The notes beneath the pieces were generated by a model that saw only the letters and a list, made by a program, of their open reading frames with translations, was not told the DNA's origin and did no database searches. Of a stretch of DNA of 64,000 nucleotides, positions 45,893 to 54,243 are shown one piece after another. Source of the DNA: Bryobacterales bacterium (GTDB lineage: Bacteria; Acidobacteriota; Terriglobia; Bryobacterales; UBA6623); NCBI GenBank assembly GCA_022823865.1, contig JAJEHF010000065.1, forward strand, positions 1-64,000, in the 5' to 3' direction. The translations under genes were made by a program, and so were the position numbers. Each line of letters begins with the position of its first letter. Position 1 is the stretch's first letter.

Positions 45893-45950
45893 CGGCCGCT
45901 GGAGCTCAAGGCCGGCCGCGAGCCGAGAGGCTTGCGCGGGCATCTCAGAT

Positions 45951-45979
45951 TTGACATCCCGCACCATCCCGGATAGGTT
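45951..45979 (+). promoter_or_regulatory. sigma70-type promoter TTGACA-N17-TAGGTT
   Basis: A consensus -35 (45951-45956) and a TAGGTT -10 (45974-45979) are separated by exactly 17 bases. The TTG start lies 14 bases after the -10. Confidence 0.6.
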
Positions 45980-45993
45980 GGAATCTCAAGCCC

Positions 45994-47475
45994 TTGGCGA
46001 CCCTAGCTCCCATCTTCCGGGAAACCGAAATCCTGCTCACCGGAGCGAACGGTTTCCTAGGCAAAGTCATCCTCGCTCTGCTGTTGGACCGCTTCCCTGA
46101 AGTGAAGCGGATTCACGTGCTGGTGCGGCCTCGCTCCGAGGTGTCCGCCGAGGACCGGTTCGAGCAGGAGGTCCTGGACTCCCCGCCCCTGCAACCGCTG
46201 GTGCGAAAGGCGGGCCGGGAGGCCCTGCGGGAGCGCATCAACGTGCTGTCGGGGGATGCCTCGACCGACCGTGCCGGGCTCGCGGCGGACCAGGTGGGCG
46301 AGCTGGCCGGCCGGGTGGGCCTCGTGCTCAATTGCGCGGGCCTGGTCGAGTTCTTCCCACCGCTGGACCTGTCCCTGCGGGCGAACGTCGATGCGGTCGA
46401 GCGCCTGCTCGAGCTGTGCAGCCAGCTCAACGCCAAGCTGCTGCACGTCTCGACCTGCTACGTGGCCGGCGAATCCGACGGCTTGGTAGAAGAGACCGAA
46501 GCGGTGCTCGGCTACTATCCGCGACGGTCGGGGCCGCAGGACACCAGCTTCAGGGCCGCCTCCGTGCTGGCCGACTGCCGCGAGGCGGCGGCCGCGGCCG
46601 GGGATGGCCTGCAAGCGGCCGAACGCGCCAGCGCGCTCACGGAGCTGGGCCGCGTCCAGGCCGCCAAGTGGGGCTGGGTCAACACCTACACCTTCTCGAA
46701 GAGCCTCGGCGAGCAGTTGCTTGCGTCCCAGGACGAAGTGCCGTACGCCATCGTGCGCCCGGCCATCGTGGAGAGCGCGCTGCGCTACCCGTTCCCAGGC
46801 TGGATCGAAGGCGGCCGCACCGCCGCGCCGCTGGCGCTGATGGCGCTGGGCGGCCTGCTGGACTGGCCCGCCCGGCCGGATCTTAGCCTGGAGATCGTGC
46901 CGGTGGACCTGGTCGCCGCCGGAACTCTCGCCGTGGCGGGCGCGCTGCTGTCCGGACGATCCCGACAGGTCTACCAACTCGCTAGCTCGGACGTGAACCC
47001 GTATCCCCTGGAGGATCTGATCGGCCTGCTCTGCGACGAGACGCGAGCGAACGGCAACCAAGTCCGGAAACCGCCCCTGTGGCTCGATCCCCTGCCCCGG
47101 CTGCGCTTTCTCAGCGCGATGCAAGCCGAGCGCCGGCGCGAAACGCTGCGAGCCCGCATCAAGCGTGTCCAAGGCCTGCTCGAGCGCGCCGGCCAGAGCC
47201 AGCGGGCCGCGCAACTGCGGATCCTGGAACTGCAGATGGGATTTCACGAAGAGACGTTCCGGCAGTACACGCCGTTCATACTCGACCATCGCTACGTGTT
47301 CGAAGCGGTCAACATCAGGCGGTGCTACGAGCGGCTCGACGCCGCGGATCGCGACTTGCTGCCGTGGAACCCCGAAGCGATCAATTGGCCGGAATACTGG
47401 CGCAAGTGCCAGATTCCAGGCATTCGGAAATGGGTGCAGCCCGAAGCGGTGAGACAATGGGCTTTCCAGCTCTAG
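45994..47475 (+). CDS. fatty acyl-CoA reductase-like extended SDR
   Basis: A 493-residue NAD_binding_4 (male-sterility/FAR) type reductase that makes fatty alcohols or aldehydes from acyl-CoA or acyl-ACP. The cofactor loop is [44 protein letters not shown] follows, the catalytic YxxxK is in [10 protein letters not shown], and [19 protein letters not shown] closes the domain. The C-terminal 150 residues are a helical FAR-type extension. It could feed ether lipids or wax esters. It starts with TTG; the TTGACA promoter just upstream supports this. Confidence 0.83.
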   Translation: MATLAPIFRETEILLTGANGFLGKVILALLLDRFPEVKRIHVLVRPRSEVSAEDRFEQEVLDSPPLQPLVRKAGREALRERINVLSGDASTDRAGLAADQVGELAGRVGLVLNCAGLVEFFPPLDLSLRANVDAVERLLELCSQLNAKLLHVSTCYVAGESDGLVEETEAVLGYYPRRSGPQDTSFRAASVLADCREAAAAAGDGLQAAERASALTELGRVQAAKWGWVNTYTFSKSLGEQLLASQDEVPYAIVRPAIVESALRYPFPGWIEGGRTAAPLALMALGGLLDWPARPDLSLEIVPVDLVAAGTLAVAGALLSGRSRQVYQLASSDVNPYPLEDLIGLLCDETRANGNQVRKPPLWLDPLPRLRFLSAMQAERRRETLRARIKRVQGLLERAGQSQRAAQLRILELQMGFHEETFRQYTPFILDHRYVFEAVNIRRCYERLDAADRDLLPWNPEAINWPEYWRKCQIPGIRKWVQPEAVRQWAFQL

Positions 47476-47503
47476 GCGTGCCGCCACCGAGGAGCTGCGG
47501 GCC

Positions 47504-48553
47504 ATGAGGACAGTCGATCTGCGCAGCGACACGGTCACGCGCCCCACTGAGGCGATGCGGCAGGCCATGTACGAAGCCGACGTCGGCGACGACGTCTTCG
47601 GCGAAGATCCGACCGTGAACTTGCTCGAGCGGCGCGCGGCCGAGCTGGTTGGCAAGGAAGCGGCCGTGTTCGTGCCGTCGGGCACGATGGGAAACCAGAT
47701 CGCCCTGGCGGTGCATACCTCGCCCGGGCACGAGGTGATCTGTGACGAGCACTCGCACGTGGTGATGTACGAGATGGGCACGCTGGCGCGCTTCTCCGGG
47801 TGCCTGGCGCGCGCGGTGGCGACGAGCGACGGGATCCTCGACTGGCCCGCGATCAGCCCGCGCTTGCGGGCCGCGTCCAACCACTTCCGGGGAACCGGGC
47901 TGATCAGCCTGGAAAACACCCACAATTACGCCGGGGGGCGCGTTTACCCCATGGAGACCTTGCGCTCCATCCGGGCCGAAGCGCTAGCCGCCGAAGTGCC
48001 CGTCCACATGGACGGGGCGCGCGTGTTTCACGCCGCTGCCGCGCTCGGGGTCAGCCTGCCGGAAATCGCGGCCACTGTGGATTCGCTGACCTTCTGCCTG
48101 TCCAAGGGGCTGGGGGCGCCGGTGGGCTCGCTGCTGACGGGAGACCGCCACTTCATCGAAGAGGCACGGCTGATGCGCAAGGCCCTCGGAGGGGGCATGC
48201 GCCAAGCCGGAGTGCTGGCCGCGGCCGGGCTGGTTGCTCTCGAGCAGAGCCCCGCCAACATCCCCGCGGCCCATGCCGACGCCAAGTTCCTGGCCGAGTC
48301 GCTGGCGAGGGTGCCCGGCATCTCCGTCAACCCCGACGAGGTGGAGACGAACATCGTCTTCTTCGACATCTCGCGCTCCGGCCTGACCAACGCCGAGTTC
48401 ACGGGCTCGTTGCGGGAGGCCGGCGTGCTGGCCCTCGGCCTGGCGCCGGGCCGGATTCGGATCGTGACGCACCAAGACGTCGACCGCGAAGGCTGCGAGC
48501 GGGCCGTCGAGGTGATCGCCGCAACCTGCGCCGCGCCTGCCACCCATCATTGA
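47504..48553 (+). CDS. ltaE: low-specificity L-threonine aldolase
   Basis: A 349-residue PLP enzyme that cleaves threonine or allo-threonine to glycine and acetaldehyde. [16 protein letters not shown] at the start, [10 protein letters not shown], and [15 protein letters not shown] with the PLP lysine are diagnostic. A GAGGAG lies about 11 bases before the ATG. It lies 28 bp after the reductase gene on the same strand. Confidence 0.95.
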   Translation: MRTVDLRSDTVTRPTEAMRQAMYEADVGDDVFGEDPTVNLLERRAAELVGKEAAVFVPSGTMGNQIALAVHTSPGHEVICDEHSHVVMYEMGTLARFSGCLARAVATSDGILDWPAISPRLRAASNHFRGTGLISLENTHNYAGGRVYPMETLRSIRAEALAAEVPVHMDGARVFHAAAALGVSLPEIAATVDSLTFCLSKGLGAPVGSLLTGDRHFIEEARLMRKALGGGMRQAGVLAAAGLVALEQSPANIPAAHADAKFLAESLARVPGISVNPDEVETNIVFFDISRSGLTNAEFTGSLREAGVLALGLAPGRIRIVTHQDVDREGCERAVEVIAATCAAPATHH

Positions 48554-48560
48554 GTACCGC

Positions 48561-49787
48561 ATGCTGTTGTTGCGCCACATTTGGGCCCCCCTGACCCTGG
48601 CAGCGGCCTGCGGCCTGCAGGCACAGGTGCTGTTCGACGCCTCGCCCGGAAGCCCGCTCCGCTTTCATCCCAGCGACCGCGCCGTGCTGGGGGGCGACCG
48701 CAACCGCAGCGATTTCGAATGCCAGGTGGAACCGCAGTCGCCCCGCTTGGGCTTCGACCTCAAGTTCACGGCCGGGTATGTGGTTCGAGTGCCCGCCCGC
48801 ACGGTTGGAACCGCCGGAGACAGCCTGCGCATCCTGTTCCGGGTCAAGCCTACCGGCGCCGATCGCGCCGCGGCTGTCTACTTCCGCCAGAATTTCGACA
48901 TCCCGCACGTCACCGCCGACAGCGGCACGGCCACCTTCCCGGGTCGCTTCGTCGTGGGCCCGGGGCAGTACGAGGTCGATTGGCTGATGCGAAACCGGCA
49001 GGGCCGGGTCTGTTCGGCACATTGGAAGGCCAATGCCCAAATGCCCGCCCGCACGTCGCTGCTGGCCGCGGCGGCACCCACGAATCTGATCCGGCCCTAC
49101 CGCGAGCACACCTTTGCGGACGAGCCGCCCGTGGCGCGGGCGACAGAATCGCCCGGCGGGCTGCATATCGCGCTGCTGGTCAACCTGGCGCCTCTGGACC
49201 GCAGCCGCTTCAAGCTCAACGCCCACGAAATCGAGAGCCTCGTCACGATGCTCCGCACACTCCACCGCGAGCCCAGCCTGGGGCTGTTTAGCCTGACCGC
49301 CTTCCATGCTTACAGCCGGCAGGCGGTATATGCGGTCGAGCGCCGGCCGGGGCTGGACTTCGCAGCGCTCGGAAAGGCCATTGAGTCCATGTCGCCGGGA
49401 ATGGTCGACGTGGACGCCTTGGCGGACGAGGACGGCGACGAGCACTTCCTCTCGTCCCTGCTCAACAGTACCTTCGACGCCTCGCGCGAGCGTCCCGACG
49501 CGGTCGTGATCATGGGGCCGAAGATCGACCGCGACGCCGCCATCTCGCCGGAGCTGCTGAACATCGCGGCCCAGCCCGGGGCGATCTTTCAGTTCTCCTT
49601 CGACCGCAACCCGCGCAGCTACCCGTGGCCCGGGGCGATCGAGGCGGCCCTGCGGCCGCACGGGCTGGTCCATGCCAACGTGGCCCGCCCGCAGGACTTC
49701 AGCCGCGCCCTGGCCGGTTTCTTGGACGCGATGGGCGCCTCGCCCGCCGACGCCCGCGCCGAAGTCGCCGGACCCCCGGCGAACTGA
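48561..49787 (+). CDS. secreted protein with VWA-like domain, unknown function
   Basis: A 408-residue exported protein (signal ending GLQAQ). Residues about 55-165 look like a beta-sandwich. About 190-395 resembles a von Willebrand A-type fold (GLHIALLVNLAPLDRS; PDAVVIMGPKIDRD; FQFSFDRNPRSYPWPG) without a clear MIDAS motif. I recognise the type only as a recurrent acidobacterial hypothetical. It sits eight bases after the threonine aldolase stop. Confidence 0.55.
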   Translation: MLLLRHIWAPLTLAAACGLQAQVLFDASPGSPLRFHPSDRAVLGGDRNRSDFECQVEPQSPRLGFDLKFTAGYVVRVPARTVGTAGDSLRILFRVKPTGADRAAAVYFRQNFDIPHVTADSGTATFPGRFVVGPGQYEVDWLMRNRQGRVCSAHWKANAQMPARTSLLAAAAPTNLIRPYREHTFADEPPVARATESPGGLHIALLVNLAPLDRSRFKLNAHEIESLVTMLRTLHREPSLGLFSLTAFHAYSRQAVYAVERRPGLDFAALGKAIESMSPGMVDVDALADEDGDEHFLSSLLNSTFDASRERPDAVVIMGPKIDRDAAISPELLNIAAQPGAIFQFSFDRNPRSYPWPGAIEAALRPHGLVHANVARPQDFSRALAGFLDAMGASPADARAEVAGPPAN

Positions 49788-49800
49788 CACCCGCAACGGC

Positions 49801-49806
49801 GATAAT
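49801..49806 (+). promoter_or_regulatory. candidate -10 (GATAAT) of sulfatase gene
   Basis: It ends nine bases before the ATG that begins the signal peptide. Confidence 0.35.
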
Positions 49807-49815
49807 GGTGCTGTC

Positions 49816-51285
49816 ATGCGCCTATCGCTCTACCTGCTTGCAATCGCGACGGCCCTTCCGGCAGCGGCCCAGACCGCGGCCGAACGGCCCAACATCGTGT
49901 GGATCTTCTCCGAGGACCAGTCCGACCATTTCGGGCCGTTCCAAGCCTCCCTCGCCAAGACGCCCAACATCGACCGGATGGCACTGGAAGGCGCCAAGTT
50001 CACGAGCGCGTTCGTGACCGCGCCGGTCTGCTCTCCGTCGCGATCGGCCCTGGTCACGGGCATGTACCAGACGACCATCGGCGCGCACAACCACCGCAGC
50101 GGGAGGGGAGATCTCAAGATCAAGCTGCCCGGCGACGTGGAGCCGGTCCCGGCGATCCTGCGCCGGGCGGGCTACTACGTCACCAATGGCCGCTACGGCG
50201 ATGACGGGACGCTCTCCAAGGGCAAGACGGACTACAACTTCGAATACGCCGCGGACCTGTACGACGGCGCGGACTGGGCCGGTCGCGCCGACGGCCAGCC
50301 GTTCTTCGCCCAGATCCAGCTGCGCGGCGGCAAGCGCCGCAACCAGCGCACGCTGGAGCCCCTCAAGGCCGTGCAGACTGGCGGCATCGACCCCAAGAAG
50401 GTCAAGCTGCCGCCCTACTACCCGGATCACCCGCAGATGCGCAAGGACTGGGCGCAATACCTCGAGTCGGTCGAGCACGTCGACTGGGAGGTCGGCAAGA
50501 TCATGGAGCGACTCGAGCGGGAGGGCGTCGCCGACAACACCGTCGTGTTCTTCCTCACCGACCACGGCGTGAGCCATGCCCGCGGCAAGCAGTTCCTGAA
50601 CGAGGAGGGCACGCGCGTGCCGCTGGTGGTGCGGGCGCCGGGCAGGATCGAGCCCGGACTGGTGCGGGAAGACCTGGTGGCCCACATCGACGTAACCGCG
50701 TCATCGCTGGCGTTCGCGGGACTCGACGTCCCCGGCTGGATGGAAGGGCGGGCGCTGTTCGGCCAGCAGGCCGAGCCGCGCGAGTACGTTGTCTCCGCCA
50801 GGGACCGCTGTGACGAGACAGTCGACCTCATTCGCAGCGTGCGCACCGAGCGCTTCCGCTATATCAGGAACTTCGTGCCGGAGCGCCCGCACCTGCAGCC
50901 CAACCGCTACAAGGACAGCAAGGCGGTGATCCAGGCCCTGCACAAATTGCGGGCCGACGGGAAGCTGTCGCCGAAGGTCGAGGCGATGTTCTACGGCGAG
51001 CGGCCCGAAGAGGAGCTCTACGACCTCGAGGCGGATCCCTGGGAGATGCGCAACCTGGCCGGCGACGACGCGCACGCCGCGACCTTGGCCGAGCTGCGCT
51101 CCATCTTGAAGGGGTGGATCAAGCAGACCGGCGACCGCGGCCAAGAGCTCGAAGACGCCGCTCGCTACGGCGCGGACATGGCGGTCTACCTCAAGGGGCA
51201 GCAGGGGGAGCAAGGCGAGATCCTCAAGCGCAACATTGCCGACACCGAGGCTTGGCGCGAGGCGCGCGCCAAGGCTCTGCGGTAA
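49816..51285 (+). CDS. secreted formylglycine-dependent sulfatase
   Basis: A 489-residue exported sulfatase: signal peptide at 1-19 (ending AAAQ), NIVWIFSEDQSDHFG with metal ligand D34, and C72 in CSPSR as the formylglycine site. FFLTDHGVSHARGKQFLNEEG and the C-terminal ELYDLEADPWEMRNLAGD are standard. The start at MRLSLYLLAI gives the signal peptide; the in-frame region before it belongs to the previous gene read in another frame. It resembles heparan-N-sulfatase-like enzymes, but the substrate is undetermined. Confidence 0.92.
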   Translation: MRLSLYLLAIATALPAAAQTAAERPNIVWIFSEDQSDHFGPFQASLAKTPNIDRMALEGAKFTSAFVTAPVCSPSRSALVTGMYQTTIGAHNHRSGRGDLKIKLPGDVEPVPAILRRAGYYVTNGRYGDDGTLSKGKTDYNFEYAADLYDGADWAGRADGQPFFAQIQLRGGKRRNQRTLEPLKAVQTGGIDPKKVKLPPYYPDHPQMRKDWAQYLESVEHVDWEVGKIMERLEREGVADNTVVFFLTDHGVSHARGKQFLNEEGTRVPLVVRAPGRIEPGLVREDLVAHIDVTASSLAFAGLDVPGWMEGRALFGQQAEPREYVVSARDRCDETVDLIRSVRTERFRYIRNFVPERPHLQPNRYKDSKAVIQALHKLRADGKLSPKVEAMFYGERPEEELYDLEADPWEMRNLAGDDAHAATLAELRSILKGWIKQTGDRGQELEDAARYGADMAVYLKGQQGEQGEILKRNIADTEAWREARAKALR

Positions 51286-51313
51286 CCGTCCGGGGCGGCT
51301 GCCGCAGTGCGGC

Positions 51314-51319
51314 TACAAT
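51314..51319 (+). promoter_or_regulatory. candidate -10 (TACAAT), leaderless
   Basis: TACAAT ends six bases before the ATG of the OsmC-like gene. Confidence 0.5.
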
Positions 51320-51325
51320 GTGCGC

Positions 51326-51790
51326 ATGGGCGATCTCATCCACACTTCCAAGATCCGCATCCACCAGGATCAGCCCCCCGAGCGCCGCGCCTACATCGAA
51401 GGCTTTGAAGAGCCGCTGGAATTCGGCGTCCACGGGGGGATCAAGCACTTCTACGGCATGGAGCCGCGGCGCGACCTTCCGGCCACGCTGGACCACATGG
51501 TCGCGGCGGTGGGCGGTTGACTGACCGGCACTCTGTCAGGGGCCCTGGCAGTCCGTAAGATCCCGAACCATCCCGATCGCGTACAGAGCGACATCGAGGG
51601 GGACATCGAAAACGTCGACGGCGTCATGCGCATCACGCGGATCCGCGTGCACTACCGCCTGAAGATCCCGGCCGGCACCCGCGACCGCGCGCAGCGCGCC
51701 CTGGACACCCACCAGGTCAAGTGCCCGGCCGCGATGAGCGTCAAGGGATCGATCGACATCGAAACCAGCGCGGACATCGAAGAGATCTGA
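51326..51790 (+). CDS. OsmC-like peroxidase, probable selenoprotein (TGA = Sec65)
   Basis: A 154-residue OsmC-family thiol-dependent peroxide reductase read through an in-frame TGA at codon 65 (51518-51520). Before it: IRIHQDQPPERRAYIEGF and DLPATLDHMVAAVGG. After it, in the same frame and without a shift: LTGTLSGALAVRKIPN, QSDIEGDIENVDG, HQVKCPAAMSV and a normal TGA stop. In this family the residue between GG and LTGT is the peroxidatic cysteine, and C133 (KCPAA) is its partner. TGA therefore sits exactly where cysteine, or selenocysteine in known OsmC-like selenoproteins, belongs. A hairpin follows at once. The sequence alone cannot exclude a nonsense mutation or a sequencing error, and no sel genes lie in the window. 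Confidence 0.8.
51518..51553 (+). promoter_or_regulatory. candidate bacterial SECIS hairpin
   Basis: Starting inside the TGA, GACTG (51519-51523) can pair with CAGTC (51549-51553). CAGG (51537-51540) pairs with CCTG (51544-51547) around a GGC loop about 20 nt after the TGA. A G at the loop start and this distance fit the general bacterial SECIS pattern. An alternative hairpin is CTGAC (51521-51525) with GTCAG (51535-51539). No folding energy was computed. Confidence 0.5.
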
Positions 51791-51806
51791 GCCGACCCGC
51801 TCAAGG

Positions 51807-52697
51807 TCAGTGCTCTTTGTCGATGTCGCGGTGCTGCACCCGCACGTTGCGGCCCGCGGCCGCGAAGCGCTTGGCGGCGGCTTCAGCGAGGTAGACCGAC
51901 CGGTGTCGGCCCCCGGTGCAGCCGAAGTAGATCGAAAGGTAGCTCTTGCCCTCGGCCGCGTAGCGCGGCACCACGAAGTCCAGCAGGCCCATCGCCCGCT
52001 CTAGGAACTCCGCGGTCTCCGAGTACGACTCGAGAAACCGAACCACGCCGGCGTCCTTGCCGGTGAGATGCCGACAAGCCGGCTCGTAGTTCGGATTCGG
52101 CAGGAAGCGCACGTCCAGGACCACATCGCCGTCCAGCGGCGGTCCGTACTTGAAGCCGAAGCTGCCGACCGTCACGCGCAGGTCGGAATCGTCGGGCCGG
52201 CCTTGGAAGATCTCCAGCACCTTGCGCCTCAGGTCGTGGACGTTGAAGCGGCTGGTGTCAAGTTCGAGATCGGCCAGGGCCCGGATCGGCTGGAGCAAGG
52301 CCCGCTCGGCGGCCACGCTCTCCGCGACGCTGGCACCGCCCGCCGGATGCGGCCGGCGCGTCTCGCTGAAGCGGCGCTGCAACACCGCGTCGGCGGTTTC
52401 CAAGAACACCAAGCTGGCCGGCAGCGACTTCTGGATCTCGGCGAAGGTGGCGGGAAACCGGCTCAGCCCGGTGCCCTCGCGAATGTCCACCACGAGCGCC
52501 GCCCGGCCGGCGTCCTGCGTGAGAGGGCCGGCCTCCGCAAACGGCTTCATCAAATCGACCGGCAGGTTGTCGACGGTGTAGAAGCCGGCGTCCTCGAGCG
52601 CTCGCAGCACGGTCCCCTTGCCGGAGCCGCTCAAGCCGGTGACGACCACCAAGCGAGCCTGGGCGACGCGCGCGAGGCCCCCAGGCCCGCCCGCCAT
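51807..52697 (-). CDS. rapZ: RNase adapter / nucleotide-binding protein RapZ
   Basis: A 296-residue RapZ/YvcJ protein. The Walker A is in VVTGLSGSGKGTVLRALED, followed by GFYTVDNLP and a Walker B-like VVDIREG. The C-terminal domain has GFKYGPPLDGDVVLDVRFLPNPNYEP and IYFGCTGGRHRSV, where the conserved GCTGGxHRSV lies. In E. coli it controls GlmS through small RNAs; the role outside Proteobacteria is less clear. It lies two bases after the hpf stop, so it is cotranscribed. Confidence 0.95.
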   Translation of the reverse strand: MAGGPGGLARVAQARLVVVTGLSGSGKGTVLRALEDAGFYTVDNLPVDLMKPFAEAGPLTQDAGRAALVVDIREGTGLSRFPATFAEIQKSLPASLVFLETADAVLQRRFSETRRPHPAGGASVAESVAAERALLQPIRALADLELDTSRFNVHDLRRKVLEIFQGRPDDSDLRVTVGSFGFKYGPPLDGDVVLDVRFLPNPNYEPACRHLTGKDAGVVRFLESYSETAEFLERAMGLLDFVVPRYAAEGKSYLSIYFGCTGGRHRSVYLAEAAAKRFAAAGRNVRVQHRDIDKEH

Positions 52698-52699
52698 GG

Positions 52700-53269
52700 C
52701 TAGCTGCCCTCGACCAGCTCCGCCGCGCCGTCGCGACGGCGCAGCAGGACATTGATCTTGCCGCTGCCGGCGTCCCGATACGAGACATAGTCACGGTCTC
52801 CGCCCTCGAGCAGGAGAAACGCCTCGTCCTCGGTCATGGGCTTCGGCTCGACCGCCCCGGAGCGCACGATACGGGAGGGCTCAGGCGGTGCCTCGGCTGT
52901 CGGCTCGCTCGCTACCGCCCGCCGTATGGAATCCGCCACGACGACCGACGGAACGTCTCGCTGCGTGCCGGGCCGGTGTGTGTCGATGATCTTGTGCTTG
53001 TTGCGCACGGCCTGCCTTTCGAGCTTGTCCAGCGCGGCGTACACGGCGGCAAAGGTGGTGCTGCCCGTGCTGGCCACGACCAGCGTGTGGCGCAGCGCGC
53101 GCAGCATGACTTCCGCCTCGCAGAGATGGCGCTGCTGCGACAGCCTCACGTGGGTCTCGAGATCGTTGCGCCGGGTCAGGATCCGCTGGATCTTGGCCAG
53201 CTTGCGCTCGACTTTTGCGAGCTCGCGCTGCGTCAAGTCCGCCTTGCGGCCCGTGTACTCAATTCTCAT
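52700..53269 (-). CDS. hpf: long-form ribosome hibernation promoting factor
   Basis: A 189-residue HPF of the long type. The N-terminal domain (about 1-95; MRIEYTGRKADLTQRELAKVERKL and FAAVYAALDKLERQ) binds the 30S subunit. A proline-rich linker leads to a C-terminal dimerisation domain (about 140-189; EPKPMTEDEAFLLLEGGDRDYVSYRD) that joins ribosomes into 100S dimers. A purine-rich GGGGGG sequence lies before the start. It forms an operon with rapZ; the rpoN and ptsN genes often found here are absent. Confidence 0.95.
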   Translation of the reverse strand: MRIEYTGRKADLTQRELAKVERKLAKIQRILTRRNDLETHVRLSQQRHLCEAEVMLRALRHTLVVASTGSTTFAAVYAALDKLERQAVRNKHKIIDTHRPGTQRDVPSVVVADSIRRAVASEPTAEAPPEPSRIVRSGAVEPKPMTEDEAFLLLEGGDRDYVSYRDAGSGKINVLLRRRDGAAELVEGS

Positions 53270-53503
53270 CTCGTCCCCCCTATCCGCCCGGCTGGGAGGC
53301 GCGGTGAATCCTGGCAGGAACCGCGGCCTTCCTGGCCAATCGGGCGGATACTAGCCTTAGGTTGGGTTGAATATGACGGATAATGCATCGAACTTAGAGT
53401 ATAGCAGCGTACTAACTTTCCTATTCCTAACGAGTTACGGACTCGCAGGGCACTCTTGGGATGTCGGTGGGCGCAGGCCGGTGGTAGGATGCTGATTCTC
53501 TCG

Positions 53504-54214
53504 ATGTGGCGTTCATATCTTCTGACGTACCCGTTCTTGGCGGTCTATGTCCTGCTGGCGGTGCCCACATTCGTGCCGGTCACTTGGATCACGGGCTCGA
53601 TCCGACCGATCTATTGGATGGCCCAGCTGGGCTGTCGCATCGCATTCTGGCTCTGCGGCGTGCGGCTGCGCGTGCTGGACCGCCAACGGGCGTTTGAGCA
53701 TCCGTGCTGCGTGTTCGTGGCAAACCACGTCAGCAACCTTGAAGCTCCGGCGCTATTCGCGACCCTGCCGCGCATCGCGGTCATCATGAAGGAATCGCTC
53801 GGCCGCATTCCGCTGCTCGGATATGCCATGCGCCTGGGCGGCTTTATCTGCGTTGACCGCAGCGCGAAGGACTCGCGCAGGAAAGCCCTGGACGAGGCTC
53901 TGCGGACACTCCGGAGCGGGATCTCGATGCTGATCTTCCCGGAGGGCACGCGCAACCCCGCCGGGCCGCTGCTGGCCTTCCGGCCGGGCCCGTTCCAACT
54001 GGCGATCGGAGCGGGAGTGCCGGTGGTGCCGATCACGATCCACGGAGCCCAGGCGCTGATGCCCCGGGGAACGACGTATACGCGGCCGGGGGTCGTCACG
54101 CTGCGATTTCACCCGCCGGTCGAAACAGCCGGATTGACCGAGAAGGATCGCTTGGACCTAATGACCCGGGTACGCGCTTGCATGCAAGCCGCGATCGATG
54201 CCGATCTGGACTAG
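53504..54214 (+). CDS. 1-acyl-sn-glycerol-3-phosphate acyltransferase (PlsC family)
   Basis: A 236-residue inner-membrane acyltransferase for phosphatidic acid synthesis. One or two N-terminal helices are followed by the acyltransferase motifs. Motif I reads NHVSNLEAP, so the usual H-x4-D is H-x4-E here (codon GAA). Motif III, IFPEGTRNP, is standard, and VPVVPITIHG is motif IV. The start could also be the ATG at 53489. TAGGAT at 53485-53490 is a possible -10 that favours the later start. Confidence 0.9.
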   Translation: MWRSYLLTYPFLAVYVLLAVPTFVPVTWITGSIRPIYWMAQLGCRIAFWLCGVRLRVLDRQRAFEHPCCVFVANHVSNLEAPALFATLPRIAVIMKESLGRIPLLGYAMRLGGFICVDRSAKDSRRKALDEALRTLRSGISMLIFPEGTRNPAGPLLAFRPGPFQLAIGAGVPVVPITIHGAQALMPRGTTYTRPGVVTLRFHPPVETAGLTEKDRLDLMTRVRACMQAAIDADLD

Positions 54215-54243
54215 CGCCGCCAGGGCGGGCGACCGGCGCGCCT

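Noticed and set aside
45994-47475. Reductase as part of a polyketide or carboxylic acid reductase
   Set aside because: There is no adenylation or carrier domain nearby, and the C-terminal helical extension fits stand-alone fatty acyl reductases better.
51326-51520. A complete 64-residue small protein ending at the TGA
   Set aside because: The frame after the TGA continues the same conserved OsmC domain to its natural end, so the short version would be half a domain.
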